Below, one piece after another: positions 1 to 7,216 of a stretch of 64,000 nucleotides of DNA. This stretch comes from Helicobacter colisuis (GTDB taxonomy: Bacteria > Campylobacterota > Campylobacteria > Campylobacterales > Helicobacteraceae), in assembly GCF_023646285.1 (NCBI RefSeq), contig NZ_JAMOKX010000006.1, positions 1-64,000 on the forward strand, given 5' to 3'. Position 1 is the stretch's first letter; every line of letters begins with the position of its first letter. Below the pieces are notes generated by a model. It was given only the letters and a program-made list of their open reading frames with translations. It was not told the origin of the DNA and searched no databases. Both the position numbers and the translations under genes were made by a program.

Positions 1-1
1 T

Positions 2-52
2 AAAAATGAAACTTACTTAAGTGGAAATATGGGAATCAAGTATAAGTTTTAA
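2..52 (+). CDS. C-terminal end of an outer-membrane beta-barrel protein (partial)
   Basis: Only the last 16 codons lie in the window, ending in TAA at 50-52. The readable C-terminus is YLSGNMGIKYKF: alternating polar and hydrophobic residues ending in phenylalanine. This is the classic signature of the last beta strand of autotransporters and other outer-membrane barrels, read by the BAM complex. A 13-bp hairpin starts 6 bases after the stop, as expected at the end of a transcription unit. Which barrel family it is cannot be told from this fragment; an autotransporter or Helicobacter Hop/Hof-type protein are the obvious options. Confidence 0.6.
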   Translation, partial: KNETYLSGNMGIKYKF

Positions 53-57
53 AAGTT

Positions 58-95
58 ACTAGCTAGAAATAAATTATCTTTAATTTCTAGCTAGT
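58..95 (+). terminator. Hairpin after the barrel-protein gene
   Basis: A perfect 13-bp inverted repeat (58-70 with 83-95, ACTAGCTAGAAAT and its complement) encloses a 12-base loop, 6 bases after the upstream stop codon. No long T run follows (TTGGAGG), so a canonical intrinsic terminator is not assured. It could equally be a 3' stabilising stem. Confidence 0.5.
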
Positions 96-372
96 TTGGA
101 GGTTTAAAAAATAAGAGAAAAACCAAAACACCATAAGCAAAAATAAATCATTTAAAAAAATAAGGAGAATCTCTTAGAATTAATAGATTCTCTTAAATTT
201 AATCTCCTTAATATGAATTTCATTTATTTGTTATTTTTTTATTTAGTGGTTTTATTGCGGTTGTGTTACCATCTTACCCTCCATTTTACTTTAAATTATA
301 AAAACTCCATCACAATGCACTTTATAAAAAAATCACAAAAAATACCAAATTTTACAAAGATATACGCTTAAT
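96..372. other. AT-rich non-coding stretch before modE
   Basis: No convincing gene is seen in either strand. The stretch holds a compound inverted repeat (161-210), a T-rich run (224-240) and a slightly less AT-rich patch (245-290). Stop codons are frequent in all frames. It separates the end of the barrel-protein unit from the modE promoter. Confidence 0.6.
161..210. repeat. Compound inverted repeat
   Basis: TAAGGAGA at 161-168 is the exact complement of TCTCCTTA at 203-210. Inside, GAGAATCT (165-172) is the exact complement of AGATTCTC (185-192), so two alternative stems compete for shared bases. A T-rich stretch follows at 224-240. It may be a weak terminator or a protein-binding site. 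Its function is not shown by the sequence. Confidence 0.4.
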
Positions 373-400
373 TGACAATATATATATTTTAAAATATAAT
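373..400 (+). promoter_or_regulatory. modE promoter with a 16-bp palindrome over the -10 box
   Basis: TTGACA (373-378) and TATAAT (395-400) are both perfect sigma-70 hexamers with a 16-base spacer, 32 bases upstream of the modE start. A perfect palindrome, TATATTTTAAAATATA, lies at 383-398 and covers most of the spacer and the -10 box. This is where a repressor such as ModE itself could bind; autoregulation is inferred. Confidence 0.65.
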
Positions 401-431
401 GCACAAAATAAAATCATAAAGGCAAAAACTG

Positions 432-1238
432 ATGGAAGTTGAAGGTAGGATCTGGGTCAAGGAAAATGGTAAAAATTTCATAGGGCACGGAAAGGTAGAA
501 CTTTTAGAAAGAATCCATAAAAGTGGTTCAATCTCAAAGGCGGCTAAAGAAATGAGAATGAGCTATAAAGCCGCTTGGGATTGCATTGATGCAATGAATA
601 AACTCTCCCAAGAACCCATTGTGATTTCTGCACTTGGCGGTAAAAATGGGGGTGGCACAAGCGTTACCCCAAAGGGCTTAGAAATCATTAAAGCCTTTAG
701 GCAAATGGAAAATATTTATGAAGAACTTCTAAAAATGTTTGAACAAGATTTGCAAGCTTGGAATAGCTTAAAAATTAAAGAAGCTTTTAGCTTACAAAAA
801 CAACTACAAACAACGAGGAGACCTATGATTAAAACAAGTGCAAGGAATCAATTTTTTGGAAAAATCAGTCATATAAAACTAGGTAGCGTTAATGCAGAAG
901 TAACGCTTCAAGCAGGGGAATTAAATATTATTAGCATAATCACTTTAGAAGCTTTGAGAGAAATGAATTTAAAGGTGGGCGATTCTTGCTATGCACTTAT
1001 TAAAGCTAATTGGATTGTGGTTTTTAATGAGCAACCTAAAGGTTCTATGAGAAATTGCATTAAAGGGGAAATAGCTAATCTAATCAAAGGAGAAGTTAAT
1101 ACGCAAATACAAATCAAACACGGCGACACTTATTTAAGTGCAATCATCACAAAAGAATCTTGCGATGAGTTAGAACTGACTTTAGGCAAAGAGGTATGGT
1201 TTGGATTCAAAGCAAATCATGTTATTTTGGGAATTTAA
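432..1238 (+). CDS. modE: ModE-type molybdate-responsive regulator
   Basis: This is a 268-residue transcription regulator of molybdate uptake. Residues about 18-80 form the LysR-like winged helix typical of ModE (SGSISKAAKEMRMSYKAAW, then GGKNGGGTSVTPKG). Residues about 137-201 and 207-268 are two TOBE/Mop domains, which bind molybdate at dimer interfaces in this family. The ATG at 432 has AAAGG about 9 bases upstream. It is the first gene of a mod operon, so it probably represses its own operon when molybdate is plentiful. An internal ATG at codon 132 has a strong ribosome-binding site and may yield a separate two-Mop protein. Family assignment is firm; the DNA site is inferred. Confidence 0.9.
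   Translation: MEVEGRIWVKENGKNFIGHGKVELLERIHKSGSISKAAKEMRMSYKAAWDCIDAMNKLSQEPIVISALGGKNGGGTSVTPKGLEIIKAFRQMENIYEELLKMFEQDLQAWNSLKIKEAFSLQKQLQTTRRPMIKTSARNQFFGKISHIKLGSVNAEVTLQAGELNIISIITLEALREMNLKVGDSCYALIKANWIVVFNEQPKGSMRNCIKGEIANLIKGEVNTQIQIKHGDTYLSAIITKESCDELELTLGKEVWFGFKANHVILGI
815..827 (+). promoter_or_regulatory. Internal ribosome-binding site and in-frame ATG in modE
   Basis: GAGGAG (815-820) lies 4 bases before an in-frame ATG (825-827) at codon 132 of modE, exactly at the junction between the DNA-binding half and the two TOBE/Mop domains. Starting here would give a 137-residue protein made only of the two molybdate-binding domains, like a free molbindin. Internal initiation is inferred, not proven. 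Confidence 0.4.
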
Positions 1239-1271
1239 TTAAACAAAAATTCAAAACAAAAAGGAGAGAAA

Positions 1272-2036
1272 ATGTTAAAAGGATTTAAAAAAATAGTATT
1301 TATGGGGGCTTTATTGTTGTTTGGCGCACAATTTGCCAACGCAGAACAAATTAGAGTTTTAGGGGCTGCTTCACTTAAATATGTGTTAGAGGATATTAAA
1401 AATGAATTTTTAAAAAATCGCCCAAATGACAAAATAGAAATTTCCTATACTTCTAGTGGAAAGGCTTATGCGCAAATCAAAAATGGTGCGCCCATTCATC
1501 TCTTTGTGGCAGCTGATGTGAGCTATCCCGCCAAACTCTATGCTGAGAAACTTGCTCCACAAAAAGAAGAAATTTATGCCAAAGGAAAACTTGTCTTATG
1601 GAGTAATAATTCAAATTTCAAAATTACAAAATTCACAGATATTCTAAATCCAAAAATCCTACACATTGCTATCCCAAATCCCAAAGTAGCCCCTTATGGT
1701 AGAGCAAGTATGGAAGCACTAGAGGCTACAGGAATATTACAGAAGATACAAGACAAGCTTGTAATGGGAGAGAGTATTGGAACTGCCACTACCTATGTAG
1801 AATCACAAAATGCTGAAGTGGGATTCACCGCCTTATCTATGCTTGGGGAAAATGGAATCCACACTCCAACAATGAGCTTTATTACAATTGATGAAAAGCT
1901 TTATAAGCCCATTAGTCAAGCCCTGGTTATCCCAAATTATGGAAAAGATTCTAAACTCGCCCAAGCTTTTAAAGAGTATATCTTAAGCCAACCCGCTAAA
2001 GATAAATTTATACAATTTGGATATGCCGTTGAATAA
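1272..2036 (+). CDS. modA: Molybdate ABC transporter, periplasmic binding protein
   Basis: This 254-residue protein captures molybdate (and possibly tungstate) in the periplasm and delivers it to ModBC. Residues 1-24 form a Sec signal peptide ending in ANA, followed by the family's opening pattern (LGAASLKYVLEDI) and the ligand-pocket stretches SSGKAYAQIKNGAP and NPKVAPYGRA. The length is normal for ModA. AAGGAGAG sits just upstream of the ATG. It follows modE by 33 bases and its end overlaps the next gene, so it is part of one mod operon. Confidence 0.93.
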   Translation: MLKGFKKIVFMGALLLFGAQFANAEQIRVLGAASLKYVLEDIKNEFLKNRPNDKIEISYTSSGKAYAQIKNGAPIHLFVAADVSYPAKLYAEKLAPQKEEIYAKGKLVLWSNNSNFKITKFTDILNPKILHIAIPNPKVAPYGRASMEALEATGILQKIQDKLVMGESIGTATTYVESQNAEVGFTALSMLGENGIHTPTMSFITIDEKLYKPISQALVIPNYGKDSKLAQAFKEYILSQPAKDKFIQFGYAVE

Positions 2037-2424
2037 TCTCAATGGCACTCTAAAAGCAATTTATTCTAGCAATGGCATATCAAGATTAGTTTTACAAAGT
2101 CAAGACAAAGAATTATCGCTTTTGTTGTTAGAAGAATTATCACAAGATCTTTTGGGTAAAAAGCTAGAGATTAATTTCAAAGAAACCAATGTCATTCTAG
2201 CATTCAAACTAGAGGGAGCAAAAAATACCTTTTGCTCTAAAATTTTAGAAATCCAAAGCGATGCTCTTTTTGCGCGGATTTCTCTGGAGTTTTCATCGGC
2301 AAAATATGGGATTATTCAGGCACTTACAGATTTAGAATTTGTCTCAAAAAATTGCTTAAAAATCGGTAGTGAAGTTTATTGGCATATCCCAGAAAATGAA
2401 ATTATGTTGCTAGGAATATCCTAA
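2023..2424 (+). CDS. TOBE/Mop-domain molybdate-binding protein
   Basis: This 133-residue protein looks like two degenerate TOBE/Mop domains in tandem (about residues 5-65 and 70-133, the second ending in EVYWHIPENEIMLLGIS). It has no DNA-binding or membrane part, so it probably binds molybdate in the cytoplasm as a store or sensor. I chose the ATG at 2023; a TTG at 2017 would add two residues. The start overlaps the end of modA by 14 bases and the stop overlaps the modB start as TAATG, so translation is probably coupled. A similar gene sits between modA and modB in Campylobacter, as I recall. The exact role is unknown. Confidence 0.75.
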   Translation: MPLNNLNGTLKAIYSSNGISRLVLQSQDKELSLLLLEELSQDLLGKKLEINFKETNVILAFKLEGAKNTFCSKILEIQSDALFARISLEFSSAKYGIIQALTDLEFVSKNCLKIGSEVYWHIPENEIMLLGIS

Positions 2425-3086
2425 TGGATTTCGCACAAACTATGATTCTAACCTTTAAGGTTTCGCTAATCACAACTTTTTTGCTTTTATTAATCTCAAT
2501 TCCCATTGCCTATTTTCTTGCCTTTAGTAAAAGCAAAATCATACCTTTCTTGGAAGCCATTGTTTCTATGCCCTTAGTGCTTCCTCCAAGTGTGCTTGGA
2601 TTTTATTTACTTGTTTTTTTTAGCCCACAAAATACCTTTGGAAAGTTTTTATTAGAAACCTTTAATCTCAAGCTTGTTTTTAGCTTTGAGGGCTTAATTG
2701 TTGCTTCGATTCTCTTTACTTTACCTTTTATGGTAAATCCAATCCAAACAGGCTTTTCTAGTATTCCAAAATCACTCTATGAAGCCGCGCTAAGCCTTGG
2801 TAAGAATCGCCTTGAAATCCTCTATCGCGTTTTACTGCCAAATATGAAAAATTCTATTATAATTGGAGCTGTGGTCTCCTTTGCGCATACCATTGGAGAA
2901 TTTGGTGTTGTAATGATGATAGGGGGAAATATTGCAGGAGAAACGCGCCTAGCAAGTATCGCCATCTATGATGAAGTTGAGGCGCTTAACTATGCCTTAG
3001 CGCATCAATACGCATTAAGCCTTTTTGTCATTACTTTTTGCATCTTGCTTTTTACATTTTATCTTAACAAAAAGCACACACGATGA
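2424..3086 (+). CDS. modB: Molybdate ABC transporter permease
   Basis: This 220-residue inner-membrane protein has about five hydrophobic segments and forms the channel of the molybdate importer. The EAA loop that contacts the ATPase is visible (EAALSLGKNRLEILYRVLLP, about residues 120-140), as is the family stretch ETRLASIAIYDEVEALNY near the C-terminus. The length is typical. It starts in a TAATG overlap with the TOBE gene and ends in an ATGA overlap with modC. Confidence 0.93.
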   Translation: MDFAQTMILTFKVSLITTFLLLLISIPIAYFLAFSKSKIIPFLEAIVSMPLVLPPSVLGFYLLVFFSPQNTFGKFLLETFNLKLVFSFEGLIVASILFTLPFMVNPIQTGFSSIPKSLYEAALSLGKNRLEILYRVLLPNMKNSIIIGAVVSFAHTIGEFGVVMMIGGNIAGETRLASIAIYDEVEALNYALAHQYALSLFVITFCILLFTFYLNKKHTR

Positions 3087-3955
3087 TTTACTTAGATTTT
3101 TGCAAAAAACTACACAGCACTCAAGGTGAGCTACTCTTAAAAGTGCAATGCGAATTTAAAATGCAAGATTTAATCACACTTTTTGGGAAAAGCGGAGCGG
3201 GTAAAACCACTATATTACGAATCTTATGCGGTCTTACTACTCCAGATAGCGGAATAATTAAAGTGCAAGATGAGATTTGGTTTAGCTCTAAAGACAAAAT
3301 CAATCTTCCCCCACAAAAACGAAAAGTTGGCTTTGTTTTTCAAGATTACGCCCTTTTCCCCAATATGAGCGTCTCTGAAAATCTCCTTTTTGCCTTGCCA
3401 AAGGGTGGAGATAAAAAACGCATTGACTTTTTGCTAGAAATCACCGAATTACAAAACCTAAAAAACTTTAAACCCTCTATGTTAAGTGGCGGACAACAAC
3501 AGCGTGTCGCTCTTGCAAGGGCTTTGGTAAGGGATCCAAAAATACTTCTTTTAGATGAACCATTTTCTGCGCTTGATTCAGCAATGGCTCAAAAACTCCA
3601 AGAAGAGCTTTTAGGAATTCACCGACAATTAAACCTAACAACCTTTCTTGTTAGCCACAATTTTGGAGAAGTATTTTTTCTCTCTCAATATGTCGTGTAT
3701 TTAGAAAATGGAATCATTAGCAAACAAGGTAGCCCAAGCAAAGTATTTCTAAACCAAATTCCAAGCGGAAAATTCCGCCATAGCGGAACCATTTTAGAGA
3801 TCAAGCCAAGCGGACTTGTGTGTATCATAAGTATTCTAGCTGGGAATGAAGTTACCAAAATTATCATCTCCAACCAAGAATCCAAAGAATTCAAAGTAGG
3901 AGATTTTGTGATTATTAGCTCTAAAGCGTGGAATCCAACCCTTACTAAAATATAA
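3083..3955 (+). CDS. modC: Molybdate ABC transporter ATPase
   Basis: This 290-residue ATPase powers molybdate import. Walker A (GKSGAGKTT) is near residue 35, the Q-loop reads VFQDYALFPNMSV, the signature is LSGGQQQR, and Walker B is ILLLDEPFSALD. After residue about 230 comes one TOBE/Mop domain (SGTILEIKPSGL onward), so it is shorter than the E. coli ModC of about 350 residues. It overlaps modB by ATGA and is the last gene of the operon, facing the end of the convergent efflux operon 6 bases away. Confidence 0.93.
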   Translation: MIYLDFCKKLHSTQGELLLKVQCEFKMQDLITLFGKSGAGKTTILRILCGLTTPDSGIIKVQDEIWFSSKDKINLPPQKRKVGFVFQDYALFPNMSVSENLLFALPKGGDKKRIDFLLEITELQNLKNFKPSMLSGGQQQRVALARALVRDPKILLLDEPFSALDSAMAQKLQEELLGIHRQLNLTTFLVSHNFGEVFFLSQYVVYLENGIISKQGSPSKVFLNQIPSGKFRHSGTILEIKPSGLVCIISILAGNEVTKIIISNQESKEFKVGDFVIISSKAWNPTLTKI

Positions 3956-3961
3956 CGCTTT

Positions 3962-5185
3962 TTACTCGTGTCTCAACGCATCAATAGGATTAAGCCTTGA
4001 AGCTCTTCTAGCAGGGAGATAACCAAACAAAATACCAATAAATGCCGAAAATAAAAAGGCAATCATAGCCACGCCATAATCAAAATGAAATGGAATATTC
4101 ATTAAATGACAAATTCCAAGCGAACCAAAAAAGGCTAGGATAATTCCAATAAATCCACCTAACGAACTTAGCGTTACTGATTCAATTAAAAACTGCAACA
4201 ACACCTCGCTCTCTAAGGCTCCAATGGCTAATCTTGTCCCAATCTCTTTGGTGCGTTCTGTTACAGAGACTAACATAATATTCATAATACCAATCCCCCC
4301 AACAATCAAACTAACACCTGCAATAGCACCCAAGAATAATGTAAGATTAGCTGTTGTGCTTTTCATCATTTCAATAATCTGCTTAGTATCCATAATCTCA
4401 AAATCATTTTTCTGCCCTTCTCTAATGTTTCTAATTCCCCTTAATGCTTCTGTAATCAATCCAACTGCAGCAGTAGAATCCACATCGTCTTTTAGCGAAA
4501 TCATAAGGCGACTAATATTATAAAGCGAATCGGATTTTAAAATACTGCGCTGGTAAGTCTTAAGAGGAAGCAAAATCACATCATCTTGATCATTGCCCAT
4601 AGCGCCCTGCCCTTTACTTTTTAAAACCCCAATGCAATCACACACAATATTTCCAAGCCTAATACGCGATCCAAGCGGATTAGTCTTGCTTTCACCAAAG
4701 AGATTTTTTCTAACGCTCTCACCAATCATACAAACATTGCTACCTGCGCGGTATTCTTCCTTGCTAAACTTCCTGCCTTCTGCAATTCCCCAATCTGTGG
4801 CTATAAAATATTCTGCATTGATTCCTTGTGCTTGGGTTTGCGTGTTGCTTTGGCGAAATTGCGCCAAAACACCTGCCGAAGATAGCGGAGCAATAGCGCG
4901 CGTCAAATACCCAACTTGCAATTTTAATTCTTCAACATCTTGAAGCATAAACTGCTTTCGCCCACCTTTACCGGGTGTTTGATCTCGCGCTGGAAAAATA
5001 AGCAATATATTGCTTCCAAGACTACTCATTCTCTCTGTAATAACTTGAGTTGTGCCATTTCCAAGCGTAATCATAATAATCACTGCTCCCACTCCAATAA
5101 TCACCCCAAGCATTGTTAGAATTGCGCGCAAAAAATTCCTTTTAATCTGCCTAAAAGCTAAAAAAAATGCATTAAGAATCATCAA
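3962..5185 (-). CDS. MacB-like ABC permease (FtsX/MacB_PCD)
   Basis: This 407-residue inner-membrane protein has one N-terminal membrane helix (about 20-42), a large periplasmic MacB_PCD domain (about 50-250), and three C-terminal helices of the FtsX type around the motif TERTKEIGTRLAIGA. In E. coli MacB, permease and ATPase are one protein; here they are two adjacent genes overlapping by ATGA. Such pumps push substrates from the periplasm through a TolC-like duct using the partner ATPase. The substrate (macrolide, peptide or siderophore) cannot be read from sequence. Confidence 0.88.
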   Translation of the reverse strand: MMILNAFFLAFRQIKRNFLRAILTMLGVIIGVGAVIIMITLGNGTTQVITERMSSLGSNILLIFPARDQTPGKGGRKQFMLQDVEELKLQVGYLTRAIAPLSSAGVLAQFRQSNTQTQAQGINAEYFIATDWGIAEGRKFSKEEYRAGSNVCMIGESVRKNLFGESKTNPLGSRIRLGNIVCDCIGVLKSKGQGAMGNDQDDVILLPLKTYQRSILKSDSLYNISRLMISLKDDVDSTAAVGLITEALRGIRNIREGQKNDFEIMDTKQIIEMMKSTTANLTLFLGAIAGVSLIVGGIGIMNIMLVSVTERTKEIGTRLAIGALESEVLLQFLIESVTLSSLGGFIGIILAFFGSLGICHLMNIPFHFDYGVAMIAFLFSAFIGILFGYLPARRASRLNPIDALRHE

Positions 5186-5910
5186 GCTTCCTTTGAATGC
5201 AATTTGTTTAAATCACTATTTTTAGAACTTTCTTTAGAATCAGATTGCACTTGCCCATCTAAAAATACAATTTCACGCGTAGCATATTTTGCCATATCTA
5301 GCTCGTGAGTTACCATTAAAATTGTAATTTGAGCCATAGTATTTAAGCGCGATAGAATCTCCATAATTTCCACACTTCTTTTGGTATCTAAATTACCTGT
5401 TGGCTCATCAGCTAACAAAAAAAGTGGTTTGGAAGCAATTGCTCTTGCAATTGCAACGCGCTGTTGCTGACCACCACTTAATTCATTGCTACTATGGTGG
5501 CACCATTTCTCCAAACCCACCATCTCTAAAGCCTCCATAGATAATCTTATGCGCTCTTTTTTGGGAACTTGACGATAAAGTAAGGGTAATTCTACATTTT
5601 CCAAAGCTGTAGTACGTGGCAATAGATTAAAGCCCTGAAAAATAAAACCAATATAATGTCTCCTTAAAATTGCTTTTTGCTTGAGTGTTAATCCACATAC
5701 ATTAACTCCGCAAAAATCATAGATTCCACTACTTGGACTATCAAGACAACCCAAAATATTTGCCATAGTGGATTTTCCACTACCACTAGGACCCATCAAA
5801 GCCACAAATTCACCTTGAGAAATTTCTAGATTCACACCACGCAAAGCTTCAAAAACATTAGGTGGCTTGCCATAGCTTTTATGAATATCTCTTAGGGTAA
5901 TAAAACTCAT
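5182..5910 (-). CDS. MacB/LolD-type ABC transporter ATPase
   Basis: This 242-residue ATPase energises the neighbouring FtsX-type permease. It has Walker A (GPSGSGKST, near residue 40), the Q-loop region IFQGFNLLPRTTALENVELPLL typical of the LolD/MacB group, signature LSGGQQQR, and Walker B LLADEPTGNLD. A short Ser/Lys-rich tail follows the last beta strand. It starts 10 bases after the membrane-fusion gene and overlaps the permease start by ATGA, so the four efflux genes form one operon. Confidence 0.9.
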   Translation of the reverse strand: MSFITLRDIHKSYGKPPNVFEALRGVNLEISQGEFVALMGPSGSGKSTMANILGCLDSPSSGIYDFCGVNVCGLTLKQKAILRRHYIGFIFQGFNLLPRTTALENVELPLLYRQVPKKERIRLSMEALEMVGLEKWCHHSSNELSGGQQQRVAIARAIASKPLFLLADEPTGNLDTKRSVEIMEILSRLNTMAQITILMVTHELDMAKYATREIVFLDGQVQSDSKESSKNSDLNKLHSKEA

Positions 5911-5920
5911 TTATCCGCCT

Positions 5921-7216
5921 TTATTTACCCTGCTTTTGTCCGACAATCACCAACATATCTGGCTTAATAGAATCGCCTAAAATCTGTGTGCTTTGTCCAT
6001 CGCTAATCCCTGTTTCTACTTCTATTTTTTTAGGTGTTCCATTTTCTAAAATCCATACAGATCCTATTGTTTTTCTTTCATTATTAGCTGCAACTTGTCT
6101 TTGGTGCTTAGGACGCATTTGAACAAATGGATTAAAGGGGGATTTTTTAGGAGTAACTTCTTGTATTTTGGGAGTAAAATACAATGCGCTAGAGGGAACT
6201 AAAAGCGCATTTTTCGCACTTGCTACTTCAATATCAGCTGTAGCACTCATTCCTGGGCGCAAAAGCAAATCCTTATTACTTACATAGATTCTTGCTTCAT
6301 AGCTTACAATCCCACTACTTGTCGTAGTAGTTGAACTCGAAGCAGTGGAGCTTGAAGTATTTGAAGCCCCATAATTCACTCTATCTACTTTTGCCTTAAA
6401 AGTTTTAGCAGGGTAGGAATCCACACTAAACTCAACACTTTGCCCCACTTTCACTTTGCCAATATCTGCTTCAGAAATACTTGCATTAAGCTCCATTTCT
6501 TCCAAACTCTCTGCAATGATAAAAAACTCTGGTGCTTGAAAACTAGCTGCCACACTCTGTCCTACCTCAATGGAACGCTGCAAAACTACTCCATCTATGG
6601 GGCTTGTAATTTTTGAATTTCGCAAATCCACTTGGGTAGAACGAATAGAAGTCTCAATCTCCTTAATACTTGCTTTCCTAATCTCTACATTACTTAAAGC
6701 TTCATTGTAAGCAGTTTTTGCTGTTTCTAACTCCAAAATTGAAGGGGTTTTGCCTTTGGTTTTTTGGTATAAATTTCGATACTGCTTATATTGCCATTGT
6801 TTCTCTTGTAGCGTTACTTGCGCACTTTTTAGTTGAGCTTTAGCGCTCTCTAGCTGCGCTTGATAGCGATAAAGATCTTGCTCAATGCTCTCTGAATCAA
6901 TCTTAGCTAGAATCTGACCCTTTTTTACTTTATCATTCACATCAACCAACACTTCAAGCACAATTCCTGAAATAACCGAACCAATAGAGATTTCATTAGT
7001 TGGCGAGAGTGTGCCATTAGCACTAATAGTGCTTGAAATATCGCCTATAAAAGCCTTTTGCGTTTGATAGCTTATACTTGGCTCCCTTGTATTCCACCAA
7101 TAAATTAGTGCTATTAAAATTGCCACTACGACGCTAATAATCCCCCAAACTAAAAAGATTTTTTTATAATTTTTTTTAGGGTTAATGGTGTTTAAAATGC
7201 TTTGTGTGCTTGTCAT
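5921..7216 (-). CDS. MacA-like periplasmic membrane-fusion protein
   Basis: This 431-residue adaptor bridges the inner-membrane transporter and the outer-membrane duct. It has one N-terminal membrane anchor (about 19-41), a split lipoyl-type domain around the sequences EVLVDVNDKVKKGQILAKI and KITSPIDGVVLQRSIEVGQ, a long alpha-helical hairpin (about 110-200), and a beta-barrel part ending with the family's LRPGMSATADI. Residues 284-302 are a Ser/Thr-only insertion. It overlaps the outer-membrane factor gene by ATGA. Assignment to the MacA/HlyD group is firm; the substrate is unknown. Confidence 0.9.
   Translation of the reverse strand: MTSTQSILNTINPKKNYKKIFLVWGIISVVVAILIALIYWWNTREPSISYQTQKAFIGDISSTISANGTLSPTNEISIGSVISGIVLEVLVDVNDKVKKGQILAKIDSESIEQDLYRYQAQLESAKAQLKSAQVTLQEKQWQYKQYRNLYQKTKGKTPSILELETAKTAYNEALSNVEIRKASIKEIETSIRSTQVDLRNSKITSPIDGVVLQRSIEVGQSVAASFQAPEFFIIAESLEEMELNASISEADIGKVKVGQSVEFSVDSYPAKTFKAKVDRVNYGASNTSSSTASSSTTTTSSGIVSYEARIYVSNKDLLLRPGMSATADIEVASAKNALLVPSSALYFTPKIQEVTPKKSPFNPFVQMRPKHQRQVAANNERKTIGSVWILENGTPKKIEVETGISDGQSTQILGDSIKPDMLVIVGQKQGK

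Noticed and set aside
250..290. Minus-strand mini-ORF with a GGAGGG ribosome-binding site
   Set aside because: The frame stops after six to ten codons and leads to no gene, so it is probably chance.
96..372. Moco riboswitch or other structured RNA before modE
   Set aside because: Only short inverted repeats are visible; no conserved core could be recognised, and the promoter lies after them.
1235..1432. Minus-strand ORF over the start of modA
   Set aside because: It is the complement of a clear signal peptide and has no family features.
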